Below are positions 6,738-15,800 of a DNA stretch of 29,288 nucleotides, one piece after another. The DNA is from an uncultured Oscillibacter sp. (GTDB lineage Bacteria; Bacillota; Clostridia; Oscillospirales; Oscillospiraceae). Position 1 is the stretch's first letter, and the number at the start of each line of letters is the position of its first letter. The position numbers and the translations under genes were made by a program. The stretch covers positions 1 to 29,288 of the forward strand of contig CAJTZL010000036.1 in NCBI GenBank assembly GCA_910583695.1, read 5' to 3'. The notes beneath the pieces are model-generated. The model worked only from the letters and a program-made list of their open reading frames with translations. It was not told where the DNA came from and did not search any database.

Positions 6738-7220
6738 TCAGCCCCGGCGGTACCGGTCCGCCGCCCGGAGGTAGCCCTCGGCGGACTCCCGGTTGGAGGC
6801 GATCTCCGCCTCCGTCAGGGGGCGGACCACCTTGGCGGGGCTCCCCAGGACCATGGACCCGGCGGGGGCGTCCATCTTCCCCGTCACCAGGGCCCCGGCG
6901 CCTACAATGCAGTCGTCCCCGATTTTCGCCCCGTTGAGGACAATGGCCCCCATGCCGATGAGGACGTTGTCCCCTATGGTGCAGCCGTGGACAATGGCCC
7001 CGTGGCCGACGGTGCAGCCCGCGCCCACATGGGTCTCCTCATGGAGGATGACGCAGTCCTGAATATTGGTGTTTTCCCCCACGGTGATGGCTCCGTCGTC
7101 TCCCCGGAGGACGGCGTTGTGCCAGACATTCACGCCCCTTCCCAGGGTCACGTCGCCGCTGACCTTTGCGCCGTCGCAGATCAGCACGTCGGGGGTGGTC
7201 TCTTGCAGTTTGACAGACAT
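6738..7220 (-). CDS. Gamma carbonic anhydrase-like hexapeptide protein
   Basis: This 160-residue left-handed beta-helix protein is built from hexapeptide repeats. The metal ligands of the gamma-class carbonic anhydrases are in place: His60, His73 and His78 (VILH, VGHG, IVHG), together with Arg39 and Asp41 (LRGDD) and Gln54/Asp55 (NIQD). It lacks the acidic loop of the archaeal Cam enzyme, like most bacterial YrdA/PaaY-type members, whose activity is often weak or untested. A trimer with zinc or iron at the subunit interfaces is expected, with bicarbonate/CO2 interconversion or CoA-thioester chemistry as possible roles. A GAGG site precedes the ATG at 7220. It lies 187 nt after the aminopeptidase and 3 nt before the transporter gene. 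Confidence 0.9.
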   Translation of the reverse strand: MSVKLQETTPDVLICDGAKVSGDVTLGRGVNVWHNAVLRGDDGAITVGENTNIQDCVILHEETHVGAGCTVGHGAIVHGCTIGDNVLIGMGAIVLNGAKIGDDCIVGAGALVTGKMDAPAGSMVLGSPAKVVRPLTEAEIASNRESAEGYLRAADRYRRG

Positions 7221-7407
7221 GGTGATTTCCTCATTTCCTTATGTTCGTTATGGGGTCGCCCGGTTTCCCTCCCTGGGGAACGGGCGGTCCCGGAGAAATG
7301 ACCCGCCCTGGGGGGCAGGCCCCACAGGGCGTTCTCCCGGCGGAAGGGAAGGCCCCTCCCGCTCCCCTGCGGGGTCCGGTCCCCGGACCGGGCCGTTTCC
7401 CGGCCGC

Positions 7408-8640
7408 TTAAAATTCCGGGGCGAAGTTGCCGTTGATGAAGATGGGGACCTCCTTCCCCTCCCGGGTGGTTCCCAGGATGGAGAGGTCCGGGGTGCCGAT
7501 CATGAAGTCCACGTGGGTGATGGAGTCGTTGAGGCCCCGGGCCTTCAATTCGTCCTTGGTCATCTGCTGGCCCCCCTCCAGGCAGGGGTAGGCCTCGCCG
7601 AAGGCGATGTGGCAGGCGGCGTTCTCGTCGAAAAGGGTGTTGTAGAACAGCAGGTTCTGGTTGGAAATCGGGCTGTCGTAGGGGACCAGGGCCGCCTCGC
7701 CGAAGTAGGCCGCCCCCTCGTCCACGGATATGGCGGCCTTCAGGGTCTCCTCCCCCTGCTCCGCATGGGCCTCCACGATTCTGCCCTCCTTCACCACGAA
7801 GTGGAATTTGTCGATGAGGTTGCCGTCGTGGACCAGGGGCAGGGAGGAATAGACCACGCCGCTGGCCCCGGTTTTCAGGGGGGAGGTGAAGATCTCCTCC
7901 GTGGGGATGTTTGCGATATAGCTGCGGCCCGAGAGGGTGCGGTCCCCGCCGCTCTCCCAGATGTGGCCCTCGGGGAGCTCCACGGTGAGGTCCGTGCCCA
8001 GGGAGTTGGTATAATGAAGGGATTTGAGCTTCAGTGCGTTCAGCTTCTCCAGACGCTTTTCCAGGGTGGACAGGTGCTCCTGCCAGCGGTCCACGGCCCT
8101 GCCGTCCCCGGTGATGCGGACGGCGGAGAAAATCGCGTCCCAGAGGGCCGCCACGGCCTCCGCCTCCCCCTTGTCCGGGAAGACCCGGACGGCCCAGGAG
8201 GGAATGGGGATGGATGCGATGCACCAGGGGAAGCCGCCGCACATCTGGAGGCGGTCGAAGTCCTTGAGGGCCTTGCCGCTGGCCCGCTGGGCCCGGATGA
8301 TGCGCTGGGAATCCACGCCCTTGAGGTTCTCCGGGTCCGATGCGGAGATGGCAAGGTAAGCCGTGCCCTCCAGGGCCTGGTCATTGAAGAAATGCCGCCG
8401 CCAGAGGGGCACCGTGTCGAAAACCTCCTCCGAGGCGTGGAGGTATTTCATCCGGGTCATGGCGTCGTCGGTCCAATTCATCACCACCTCGCAGCAGCCG
8501 GCCTCGTAGGCCTCCTCCGCGCACAGGCGGGCGAAGGGGGCGCACTCCACCGGGGAGGAAATCACCATCCGCTGGCCGGGATAGGGGTTCAGCCCGATCC
8601 GCACCAGGAGGCGGGCGTATTCGCGGAGCTTGTGTTCCAT
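7408..8640 (-). CDS. M29 family metallo-aminopeptidase
   Basis: This 410-residue cytoplasmic exopeptidase belongs to the AmpS/AmpT/PepS (thermophilic aminopeptidase) family, which removes N-terminal residues from short peptides. All six expected metal ligands are visible: Glu249 (PTEEIFT), Glu315 (YFGEAALV), His344 (AACHIAFGEAYP), Tyr351, His376 and Asp378 (THVDFMIGT). The length matches the family (about 410). The ATG at 8640 follows GGAAAGGAAGG. It heads a leftward group with the gamma-CA-like and AI-2E genes; the 187-nt gap after it holds no promoter I can defend, so co-transcription is possible. Confidence 0.96.
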   Translation of the reverse strand: MEHKLREYARLLVRIGLNPYPGQRMVISSPVECAPFARLCAEEAYEAGCCEVVMNWTDDAMTRMKYLHASEEVFDTVPLWRRHFFNDQALEGTAYLAISASDPENLKGVDSQRIIRAQRASGKALKDFDRLQMCGGFPWCIASIPIPSWAVRVFPDKGEAEAVAALWDAIFSAVRITGDGRAVDRWQEHLSTLEKRLEKLNALKLKSLHYTNSLGTDLTVELPEGHIWESGGDRTLSGRSYIANIPTEEIFTSPLKTGASGVVYSSLPLVHDGNLIDKFHFVVKEGRIVEAHAEQGEETLKAAISVDEGAAYFGEAALVPYDSPISNQNLLFYNTLFDENAACHIAFGEAYPCLEGGQQMTKDELKARGLNDSITHVDFMIGTPDLSILGTTREGKEVPIFINGNFAPEF

Positions 8641-8695
8641 GTTATGGGTCCTTCCTTTCCGTTTCTATGGACATTCTATGGAAATATTATGTGCG

Positions 8696-8724
8696 ATTAT
8701 AGAGCATTTTAACGGGGAAGTAAA
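8696..8724 (-). promoter_or_regulatory. Promoter of the M29 aminopeptidase gene
   Basis: On the minus strand TTTACT (8724-8719), a 17-bp spacer and a perfect TATAAT (8701-8696) lie about 55 bp before the start codon. Confidence 0.75.
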
Positions 8725-8775
8725 GACGGCTGGGGGCGGGATTTCAAAAATGTTCATCTTTTCCCGGCGGCACGC

Positions 8776-8806
8776 CAAAAACCGGAGAGGAAATTCCTCT
8801 CCGGTT
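8776..8806 (-). terminator. Distal terminator hairpin of the addB-addA-DUF378 group
   Basis: On the minus strand an 11-bp stem AACCGGAGAGG/CCTCTCCGGTT with a 5-nt loop is followed by a T run (8781-8777). The same stem sequence occurs at 8967-8993. Confidence 0.75.
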
Positions 8807-8963
8807 CAGGCTGTCAAAAAGTTTTTTTCCAGCCTGAGCAAGTTTTCAAAACTTCAAAGAAGTTCTGAAAACTTGTGGATTGAACAGGTGCAGGAAACCC
8901 TTCCTGGGTTTCCCGCACACACCCTTCCTTCCCGTTGAATCGGTCTCCTGCCTTTTCGCCAAA
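8807..8963. other. Non-coding spacer with several inverted repeats between two identical stems
   Basis: There is no credible gene. It contains GGAAACCC-TTCCT-GGGTTTCC (8-bp stem, about 8893-8913), nested repeats AAGTTTTC...GAAAACTT and AACTTC-AAA-GAAGTT (about 8840-8875), and an A/T-rich tract. The density of self-complementary arms suggests a structured RNA or a decayed mobile element. No known RNA family is recognised. Confidence 0.4.
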
Positions 8964-8997
8964 CGAAACCGGAGAGGAACTTCCTCTCCGGTTTTCG
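8964..8997. terminator. Proximal terminator-like hairpin after DUF378
   Basis: The same 11-bp stem as at 8780-8806 (AACCGGAGAGG/CCTCTCCGGTT), with loop AACTT, is flanked by CGAAA and TTTTCG. It lies 16 nt past the DUF378 stop. Its downstream T tract on the minus strand is broken (TTTCGTTT), so termination may be partial. Confidence 0.65.
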
Positions 8998-9012
8998 CGT
9001 CTCCGGGCGCCG

Positions 9013-9228
9013 TCAGGCCGGGTGGGCGGCGGTTTCCCGGTCCAGGCGGAACAGCAGCGTCAGGCACCACAGGCCCGCCAGCCCCACCAGGGCATAAATG
9101 ATCCGGGAAAACACCGCCGTCTGGCCTCCGAACAGCCAGGCCACGGCGTCAAAGCCGAAGAGGCCGATGCCGCCCCAGTTCAGCGCGCCGATGACCGCCA
9201 GCAGGACGGCGATTTTGTCGATTGCCAT
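9013..9228 (-). CDS. DUF378 family small membrane protein
   Basis: This 71-residue protein has two membrane helices (about residues 3-25 and 38-60). The signature DUF378 pattern is present: DKIAVLLAVIGALNWGGIGLFGFD, then an F-x-R-I-I-Y-x-L-V-G-x-A-G-L-W block. The family is widespread and its function is unknown. The ATG at 9228 is preceded by GGAGGGATATCC. It lies 85 nt downstream of addA on the same strand and may be transcribed with it. Two hairpins follow. Confidence 0.92.
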   Translation of the reverse strand: MAIDKIAVLLAVIGALNWGGIGLFGFDAVAWLFGGQTAVFSRIIYALVGLAGLWCLTLLFRLDRETAAHPA

Positions 9229-9313
9229 GGATATCCCTCCAATCCTGTCGAGATGAGCCTTAGCTTGCCCCAATCCGGCGGTTTTTGCGCTGGAAAAATT
9301 TTGAACCGGCCGT

Positions 9314-12300
9314 TTACACCTCCACCGTCTTCCCCGGGGAGAGGAAGCAGAGCACACGTCGGGTGACGGGGGTCCCCAGCACCCGGGTCAGGGCCAGGCT
9401 GTAGGCCTCCAGCTGGGGGCGATAGCGCTCCGCCCGGTCCGCCACCTCCTGGGGGGTGAAGACGTGGTCGGTCTTGAAGTCCACCACCGTCAATCCCCCC
9501 TCCGTCTCAAAGCACAGGTCCGCCACGCCCTGGAGGAGGATGGCGTCCTCCTCCGAGGCCTGAGAATCGTACTCCCGGGCGGGAACCAGGAGAGTGAAGC
9601 GGTACTCCCGGAGAATCGGCTTTCCCGCCGCCTCTGCCTGCCGCAGCTCCTCCGCCAGGGGGGAGGCCAGGAGGCGCTTCAGGGCCCGGACATCCACCGC
9701 CCGGGCCTGCTGGGGGGTGAGGAGGGACGCTTCCTCCAGGGCGGCGATCTGGGCGGGGACATCGGCGTCTCCAAAGTTCAGGTACTGGAGGACCAGATGG
9801 GTGGCGGAGCCCTGCTCGGCGGGGGTGAGGCCTTTCTGCTCCCGGCGGAACCTGGGCTGGGACAGGGGGCGGAGGTAGGGGGTGTGGGCGGCGTTCTCCG
9901 CAATCTCCTGGTCCAGGGGGCGGCCCTTCAGCTGGGTGGCGGTGAGCTTGGCGGGCAGGGCGCTCTCCCGGCGGTAGGGGTACTGGAAGGCCAGGAGGGC
10001 CGGGTCAAAGGGCGTCTCGACGGCGTGCTCCTCCTGGGAGAGGCCGGGGCGGAGAGGGCTGTCCCGGTACTCCTCGCAGTCGTGGAGGAAGACCTGCCAG
10101 GGGGCCCCGGAGCCGGGGGAGACGGGGACCTCCGCCCCGGCCAGGGCCCGGAGGGGCTCCGCCTCCGGGCGGCACAGCAGGGCCAGCAGCAGCCATTCCC
10201 CAAAAGTCCGGCAGGCCGCCACGGCCTCCGGCGCCGCGGGGAGGGCGGCGGAGGCCGCCAGACGCTGGAGCCGGGTTTCCGCGAAGTAGAGGGAGTCCAC
10301 CAGGATGAGCTTTTCCTTGGGGCGGGTCATGGCCACGTAAAGGACCCGCTGCTCCTCCGCCAGATTCTCCCGGCGGGTGGTTTCCTCAATGGCCGTGCGG
10401 GCCAGGGTGGGGTAGCGAACTCTCCGCTCCAGGTCCACCCGGCGGGGCCCCAGGCCCAGGGCGGGATGCACCAGGACGGAGTCATCAAAGTCCTGGCGGG
10501 AAAAGGCGTGGTCCAGGTCCGCCAGGAAGACGATGGGGAACTCCAGGCCCTTGGACTTGTGAATGGTCATGAGCCGGACCCCCCCGGCGGTGGAGCCGGA
10601 GGAGGTTTCCGGGGCCTCCCCGGCCTCCAGCAGGCGGCGCAGCCGGGTGACGAAGGCGAAGAGACCCCGGCAGCCGCCGGACTCGAACTTCTCCGCCTGC
10701 CGGGTCAGGGCGATCAGGTTCTCCCGCCGCTCCAGGCCCCGGTCCATGGCCCCATAGAGCCCCAGGAGGTTCAGCGTGTTGTAGATGTGCCAGAGGAGGC
10801 GGTGGACACTCATGTCCCGGGCCGAGAGCCGAAAGGCGTTCAGGGTATCCAGGAAGGCGGCGCAGTCCGGCTCGCCGGAGGCGGAGACGGCCTCGTAAAA
10901 ATCGCCGTCGGGGGCGGCCGCCCGAATCTCCGCCAGACGGTCCGGGGTGAAGCCGAAAATGGGGGAGCGGAGCACGGAGATCAGGGGCACGTCCTGCCGG
11001 GGGTTGTCGATGAGCTCCAGCAGGGATACGGTGGTGGAGACCTCCATGGACTCGAAAAAGTCCGCCGCCTCCTGGAAGGAGCAGGGGATGTCCCGCTCCG
11101 CCAGGGCCGCGGCAAAGGCCGCCGAGCGGCTCCCGGGGGAGCGCATGAGGATGACGATGTCCTCCGGCTTGCAGGGGCGGAGGGACCCGTCGGGGTCGGT
11201 GACGGGGAAGCCCTCGTCCAGCAGACGGCGGATACGGCGGGCCACAAAGCGGGCCTCGGCGGTGAGCTTTTTCACCGGGTGGGGATCCTCCGCCGACTTC
11301 CGGCGGGCGGTGAGCAGGTGGAACTCCGTCCGGCAGTCCTCCCGGGGCGGGTAGTATGCCGCGCCGAAGTGGAGGGCGGCGTCCTCGTCGTATTCAAGCT
11401 CCCCCATTTCTACGGAGAGTATATTTTCAAAGACAAAGTTGGCGGCATCCAGAATCTCCCGGCGGGAGCGGAAGTTCTGGGAGAGGGTGATTTTCCGGTC
11501 CTCCCCCTCCGCCGCCTGGGTGTGGGGCCGGAAGGCGGCGTACTTCCGCAGGAAGATGGTGGGGTCCGCCAGACGGAAGCGGTAGATGCTCTGCTTCACG
11601 TCCCCTACGGTGAAGAGGTTTTTCCCCTCCCGGGAGACGGCCCGGAAGATGGCGTTCTGGACCTCGTTGGTGTCCTGGTACTCGTCCACCAGAATCTCGG
11701 CGTAGCGGGCGGAGACCTGCTCCCCCAGCTCCGTGGGCGCGCCGTCCGGCTTCACCAGCAGGGTGAGGGCCAGGTGCTCCTGGTCGGAGAAGTCCGCGGC
11801 GTTGAGCCGGAGCTTTTCCGCCCGGCAGGCGGCGGAGAACTCCGCCGTCAGATCCAGCAGGGCCAGCATGGCGGGGGCCACGGCGGCAAGGTCCTCCAGG
11901 GCCTCCTCCCCGGTGACGTCCAGCCAGGACCGGAGAGGCTTGAGGGCAGCTTTCGCCCCCTCCCAGATCTGTTTCAGGGCCAGGACCAGGGGATCCTCCT
12001 TCCGGCCCTTGGGGGTGGTGAGGCGGGGGAAGGCCACGGCGGAGGCCAGGGCCCCGGCGGAGTCCCAGTCCTGCGCCCTGCTCAGGGCATGGAGACTCCG
12101 GGAGGCCGCCAGGAACTTTGCGCCGTAGCCGGAGGTCAGGGCGGAATCCCCCTCCGTCCGCTCCGCCCCCCGGCGGAGCTGGTCCGCCCAGTGGGCGGCC
12201 CGGCGGCGGACGGAGGCCAGGAGGACCTGAGCGTAGGGGGTGGCGTCAAAGGAGGGGGCGGGAATTTCCCAGGCAGCGCGGCTTTGGCGGAGCCAGTCCT

Positions 12301-12880
12301 CCGGGGAGGCGTGGCTCTGGAGCTTTTTATAGAACTCCAGCACCAGCTCCACCAGGGCGGAGTCGTCCCGGCCCGCTCCCAGGGTGTCCGCCAGCTGCTC
12401 CGCGCCGGGGGTGAGGGTCTCGTAAAAGACGGAGAGGACCCGGTCCAGCACGCGGCGGCGGATCAGGGCGGCCTCGCCGTCGTCCAGGACCCGGAAATCC
12501 GGGGTCAGGGCGTGCTTGTCCTCCTCCCGGGCCAGGAGGTGGGTGTTCTCCCGGAGGAGGGCGGTGCAGAAGGCGTCCACGGTTTTGATATCCGCCTGAT
12601 AGACCCGGAGGAGCTGGCGGCGGAGGTGGGCGTTGGACGGGTCCTCCCCCAGGCGGCGGGAGAGCTCGGATGCGATCTTGCCCCGGAGCTCTGCGGCGGA
12701 GGCCCGGGTGTAGGTGATGATGAGGAAGTCGTCCACGTTGTGCCGCTCCTCCGTCACGTAACGGAAGAGGCGGTCCACCAGGACCCGGGTCTTGCCGGAG
12801 CCGGCGGCGGCGGAGACCAGCAGGCTTCCGCCCCGGTTCTTTACGGCGGCCTCCTGCTGGGGAGTGAGGGTTACGGCCAT
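9314..12880 (-). CDS. addA: AddA, helicase-nuclease subunit A
   Basis: This 1188-residue motor subunit of the AddAB complex unwinds and resects double-strand breaks, then loads RecA after Chi recognition. It has the UvrD/Rep-like superfamily 1 helicase with Walker A SAAAGSGKT (23-31), the TYTRASAAEL motif, DEYQDTNEVQN (motif II), VGDVKQSIYRFR (motif III), TIHKSKGLEFPIVF (motif V) and LYVAMTRPKEKL (motif VI). The C-terminal RecB-type nuclease has GVADL (Asp1121), VVDFKTD (Asp1134, Lys1136) and YRPQLEAY (Gln1156). The length fits Firmicute AddA (about 1200). The ATG at 12880 follows AGGAGG, and the preceding addB stop is at 12882, so the two genes are adjacent and coupled. It appears intact. 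Confidence 0.97.
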   Translation of the reverse strand: MAVTLTPQQEAAVKNRGGSLLVSAAAGSGKTRVLVDRLFRYVTEERHNVDDFLIITYTRASAAELRGKIASELSRRLGEDPSNAHLRRQLLRVYQADIKTVDAFCTALLRENTHLLAREEDKHALTPDFRVLDDGEAALIRRRVLDRVLSVFYETLTPGAEQLADTLGAGRDDSALVELVLEFYKKLQSHASPEDWLRQSRAAWEIPAPSFDATPYAQVLLASVRRRAAHWADQLRRGAERTEGDSALTSGYGAKFLAASRSLHALSRAQDWDSAGALASAVAFPRLTTPKGRKEDPLVLALKQIWEGAKAALKPLRSWLDVTGEEALEDLAAVAPAMLALLDLTAEFSAACRAEKLRLNAADFSDQEHLALTLLVKPDGAPTELGEQVSARYAEILVDEYQDTNEVQNAIFRAVSREGKNLFTVGDVKQSIYRFRLADPTIFLRKYAAFRPHTQAAEGEDRKITLSQNFRSRREILDAANFVFENILSVEMGELEYDEDAALHFGAAYYPPREDCRTEFHLLTARRKSAEDPHPVKKLTAEARFVARRIRRLLDEGFPVTDPDGSLRPCKPEDIVILMRSPGSRSAAFAAALAERDIPCSFQEAADFFESMEVSTTVSLLELIDNPRQDVPLISVLRSPIFGFTPDRLAEIRAAAPDGDFYEAVSASGEPDCAAFLDTLNAFRLSARDMSVHRLLWHIYNTLNLLGLYGAMDRGLERRENLIALTRQAEKFESGGCRGLFAFVTRLRRLLEAGEAPETSSGSTAGGVRLMTIHKSKGLEFPIVFLADLDHAFSRQDFDDSVLVHPALGLGPRRVDLERRVRYPTLARTAIEETTRRENLAEEQRVLYVAMTRPKEKLILVDSLYFAETRLQRLAASAALPAAPEAVAACRTFGEWLLLALLCRPEAEPLRALAGAEVPVSPGSGAPWQVFLHDCEEYRDSPLRPGLSQEEHAVETPFDPALLAFQYPYRRESALPAKLTATQLKGRPLDQEIAENAAHTPYLRPLSQPRFRREQKGLTPAEQGSATHLVLQYLNFGDADVPAQIAALEEASLLTPQQARAVDVRALKRLLASPLAEELRQAEAAGKPILREYRFTLLVPAREYDSQASEEDAILLQGVADLCFETEGGLTVVDFKTDHVFTPQEVADRAERYRPQLEAYSLALTRVLGTPVTRRVLCFLSPGKTVEV

Positions 12881-12881
12881 G

Positions 12882-15800
12882 TCAGTCCGCCTCCTTTCCT
12901 TTGATTTCCTGCCAGAACTCCTCCGGCTTCACCGGGAGGATGTAGTGGAGATGGTCCTTGTCCCGGCCGTCCTGGAAGTGGCAGGCGGGGGCCCATTCGC
13001 AGAAGCGGCAGGGGCTGTCCTCCTCCGTGTGGCAGCAGGGGTCCGCGTCGATGTTGCCTCCCCGGACCTCCCCGGCGATGTCGTGGAGGAGGGCTTCCAC
13101 ATACCGGCCCAACTCCCCCAGCTGGGCGGCGGAGGCCAGGCTTCCCGAGAGGTTCCCGTCCTTGTTCACCCGGAGGGGGAGGTATCGGGGCTCGGTGAGG
13201 GCCTCGTGCTCCATGGCCTGGAGAACCCGGGGCTCCGCCAGGAGGAGGCCGGAGCGGCGGAGCTGCTTTTCCCGCTCGGCCCGGAGCTTCTCCGGGGAGA
13301 TGTTCCGCTGGACGGAGAGAAGGTCGTCCCGGGCGGGGAGGTAGAGGACCCCGGCGGGCTCGATCTCCCCGCCGAGGCGGGCGGCGCCGGTCTTCTGGAG
13401 GGTGAAGAGGTAGAGGAGCATCTGAATGTCCAGGCCCATGCGGACCGCCGAGAGGTCGAAGGACTTTTTGCCGGACTTGTAGTCCACCACCCGGAGGTAG
13501 AGCTTCCCGTCCTGGAGCCAGCCGTCCACCCGGTCCACCTTGCCCCGGACCCGGAGCTCGCCGCCGGGCTCCGAGATCACCACGGCGGGAAGGTCCGCCT
13601 CCGGCCCGTCTCCAAAGGAGAGCTCGAAGGCCAGGGGCACGAAGTCGGAGCACCGCAGCTCCGCCGCCGCCTGATCCACCACAGCCCAGGCCATGTTCCG
13701 CAGGCGGTTGAAGAGGTGGCGGAAGCGGGCGTTCCGGTTCTGGAAGTTTCGGAGCTCCTTTTGAACGTACTCGTCGATGTACCGCAGGACCAGGGCGTGC
13801 AGGGTCCCCTCCTCCACCTGGGCAAAGCCCCCCAGGGTCTGGACGTCCCGGGTAACGCGCTCCAGGAGGAAGTGGAGAAAGTCGCCGATCCGGGGGGCGT
13901 CAAAGGCGGCGGGCGCCCGGGGCCGGGCCTTGAGGCCGTACTCCATGAAGTAGGAGAAGTGGCAGGTGCGGATGCGCTCCAGGCGGGAGGCGGTCATGCC
14001 GATGCTCTCCCCGTAAAGGGCCCGGACGGCCCGGGGAGACAGGGAGCCCCGGGTCTGGGCGGCGGAGCGGGCCATGGCCTCCAGCCGGGGGCGGAGGGCG
14101 GGCTCTTCCTCCAGCCGCCGCCAGAGGGTCCCGCCGGGGACGGCGGACTCCAGGGCGGGAAGGGGGGCCGTCAGCCGGTAGGGCTTGGCGGCGGGCTCCC
14201 GCTCCACGCGGAGGGCGGGAAACAGGGCCAGGAGGCGGTCCACCACAAAGGCTGGGCGCAGCTCCGCCCCGGAGACGTCCGCCGCGGGCCAGCTGACCGT
14301 CAGGCCCTCTGTGGGCTGGGCCAGGGCGGCGTAGAGGTTCTGGAGCTCTATGCCCATCTGGTCCATGCCGGTGGGAGCCAGCTCCACGCCCCGCCGAGCC
14401 AGCTCCTCCCGGTCGTCCTCGTTCAGCACGCCGCCCCCCTGGCCGGGGGTGGGGAGCACGTGGTCGTTGGCCCCCAGGAGGAAGAGGTATCTGGCGGTGT
14501 GGCGGTCGTTCCGGGCAACGCCGGAGACCTGGACCTGATCCAGGGAGACGGGGATGGTGCCCACGCTGTACTGGGTCAGGGCCTGCCGGAACAGGCGGGT
14601 GAACTCCTCCAGCTCCATGGGCTCGTCCCCCACGATCTCCACAAACTGGTCCAGCACGCCGCAGAGGATCTCCCACAGCTGGGCGGTCTCCTCCGCCTCC
14701 TGGAGTCGGCCCGCCTGGGCCTGGGCCCGCATCTGGGTCTCCAGAGCGTCCTGGAGGTGCAGCTCCTCCATGAAATCGCAAAGAGCGCTTACCTTGGCGG
14801 CGGCGCCGCCGGCCTTCAATCCCTCCGCCAGACGGGAGAGGGGGGCCTGGACCCGGCGGCGCAGGGCGTTGACCTGGGCCAGGCGGGCCTCCCGCCGGGG
14901 CGTCCAGGGGGCTCCATAGCCGTCGGGGTTTTCCACCCAGTCCACGTCCCGGAGCCACATGTTCCCGTGGATCTCCCACTTGAGGACGTAGTTTTCCAGC
15001 TGGTCACACTCCCCGGGGGTCAGGCCCGCAAGACCCGTCTTCAGCCAGCGGAACATGTCGTCGTACTCATAGCCCCCGCCGGCGGCGGCCAGGACCCCGG
15101 TGAGAAGGCTCAGGGCCGGTTTTTCCAGGATGTCGCTGCGGCGGCTGAGGTAGGCGGGAATCTGGTAGCGCTCGAAGACCGTCTCGATGACGGCCTCGTA
15201 GGTCTCGATGTTCCGGGCGGCCACAGTGATGTCCCGGCAGCGGCACCGCCCCTCCGCCAGGAGGCGGCGGATGGCGGCGGCGGCCTGCTCCACCTCGGAG
15301 AAGACCGTGTCCGCCTGGAGAAGCCTGATGGAAGAGGAATCCCCCCGGAAGAGCGCCGGCTCGCCGAAAAAGCAGCGCTCCAGATGGCCCAGGGCCGAGG
15401 GGTCCCGGGCAGTCAGGTTCTCGATCCGGACGGGCCTGCCCTCCCGCTCCGCCAGACGGCGGAGGCGGTCCAGGGTCCGGACGGAGGCCTCGAACATCTC
15501 CTCCCGGCTGTCCGGCTCCCCCAGGAGGGTGACGGTGAGGGAGCGGGCCTGCCGGAGGAGAATGGAGAGACAGCGGCGCTCCTGGGCGGTGAAATAGGTG
15601 AAGCCGTCGATATAGATATCCTTATCCCGGGCGTAGCCCGAGGCCTCCAGGCTGTCGCAGAGCTTGGTCATATAGTCCCGGGCGTCCAGGCCCGGGCGGA
15701 GCAGGCGGGCCTCATAGGCGGCATAGAGAAGGCTCAGGTCCCGGAGTTTGTCCCGGGTGGCCCCGGCGATGGCCTGGGACTGCTCGTAAAGGGTTTCGGG

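Noticed and set aside
5076..7301. 741-codon open frame on the plus strand
   Set aside because: It runs antisense to the AI-2E and gamma-CA-like genes, has His/Gln/Gly-rich nonsense composition and no ribosome binding site. It is open only because of high GC.
9464..12904. 1146-codon open frame opposite addA
   Set aside because: It is a shadow of addA; the antisense translation is low complexity and matches no family.
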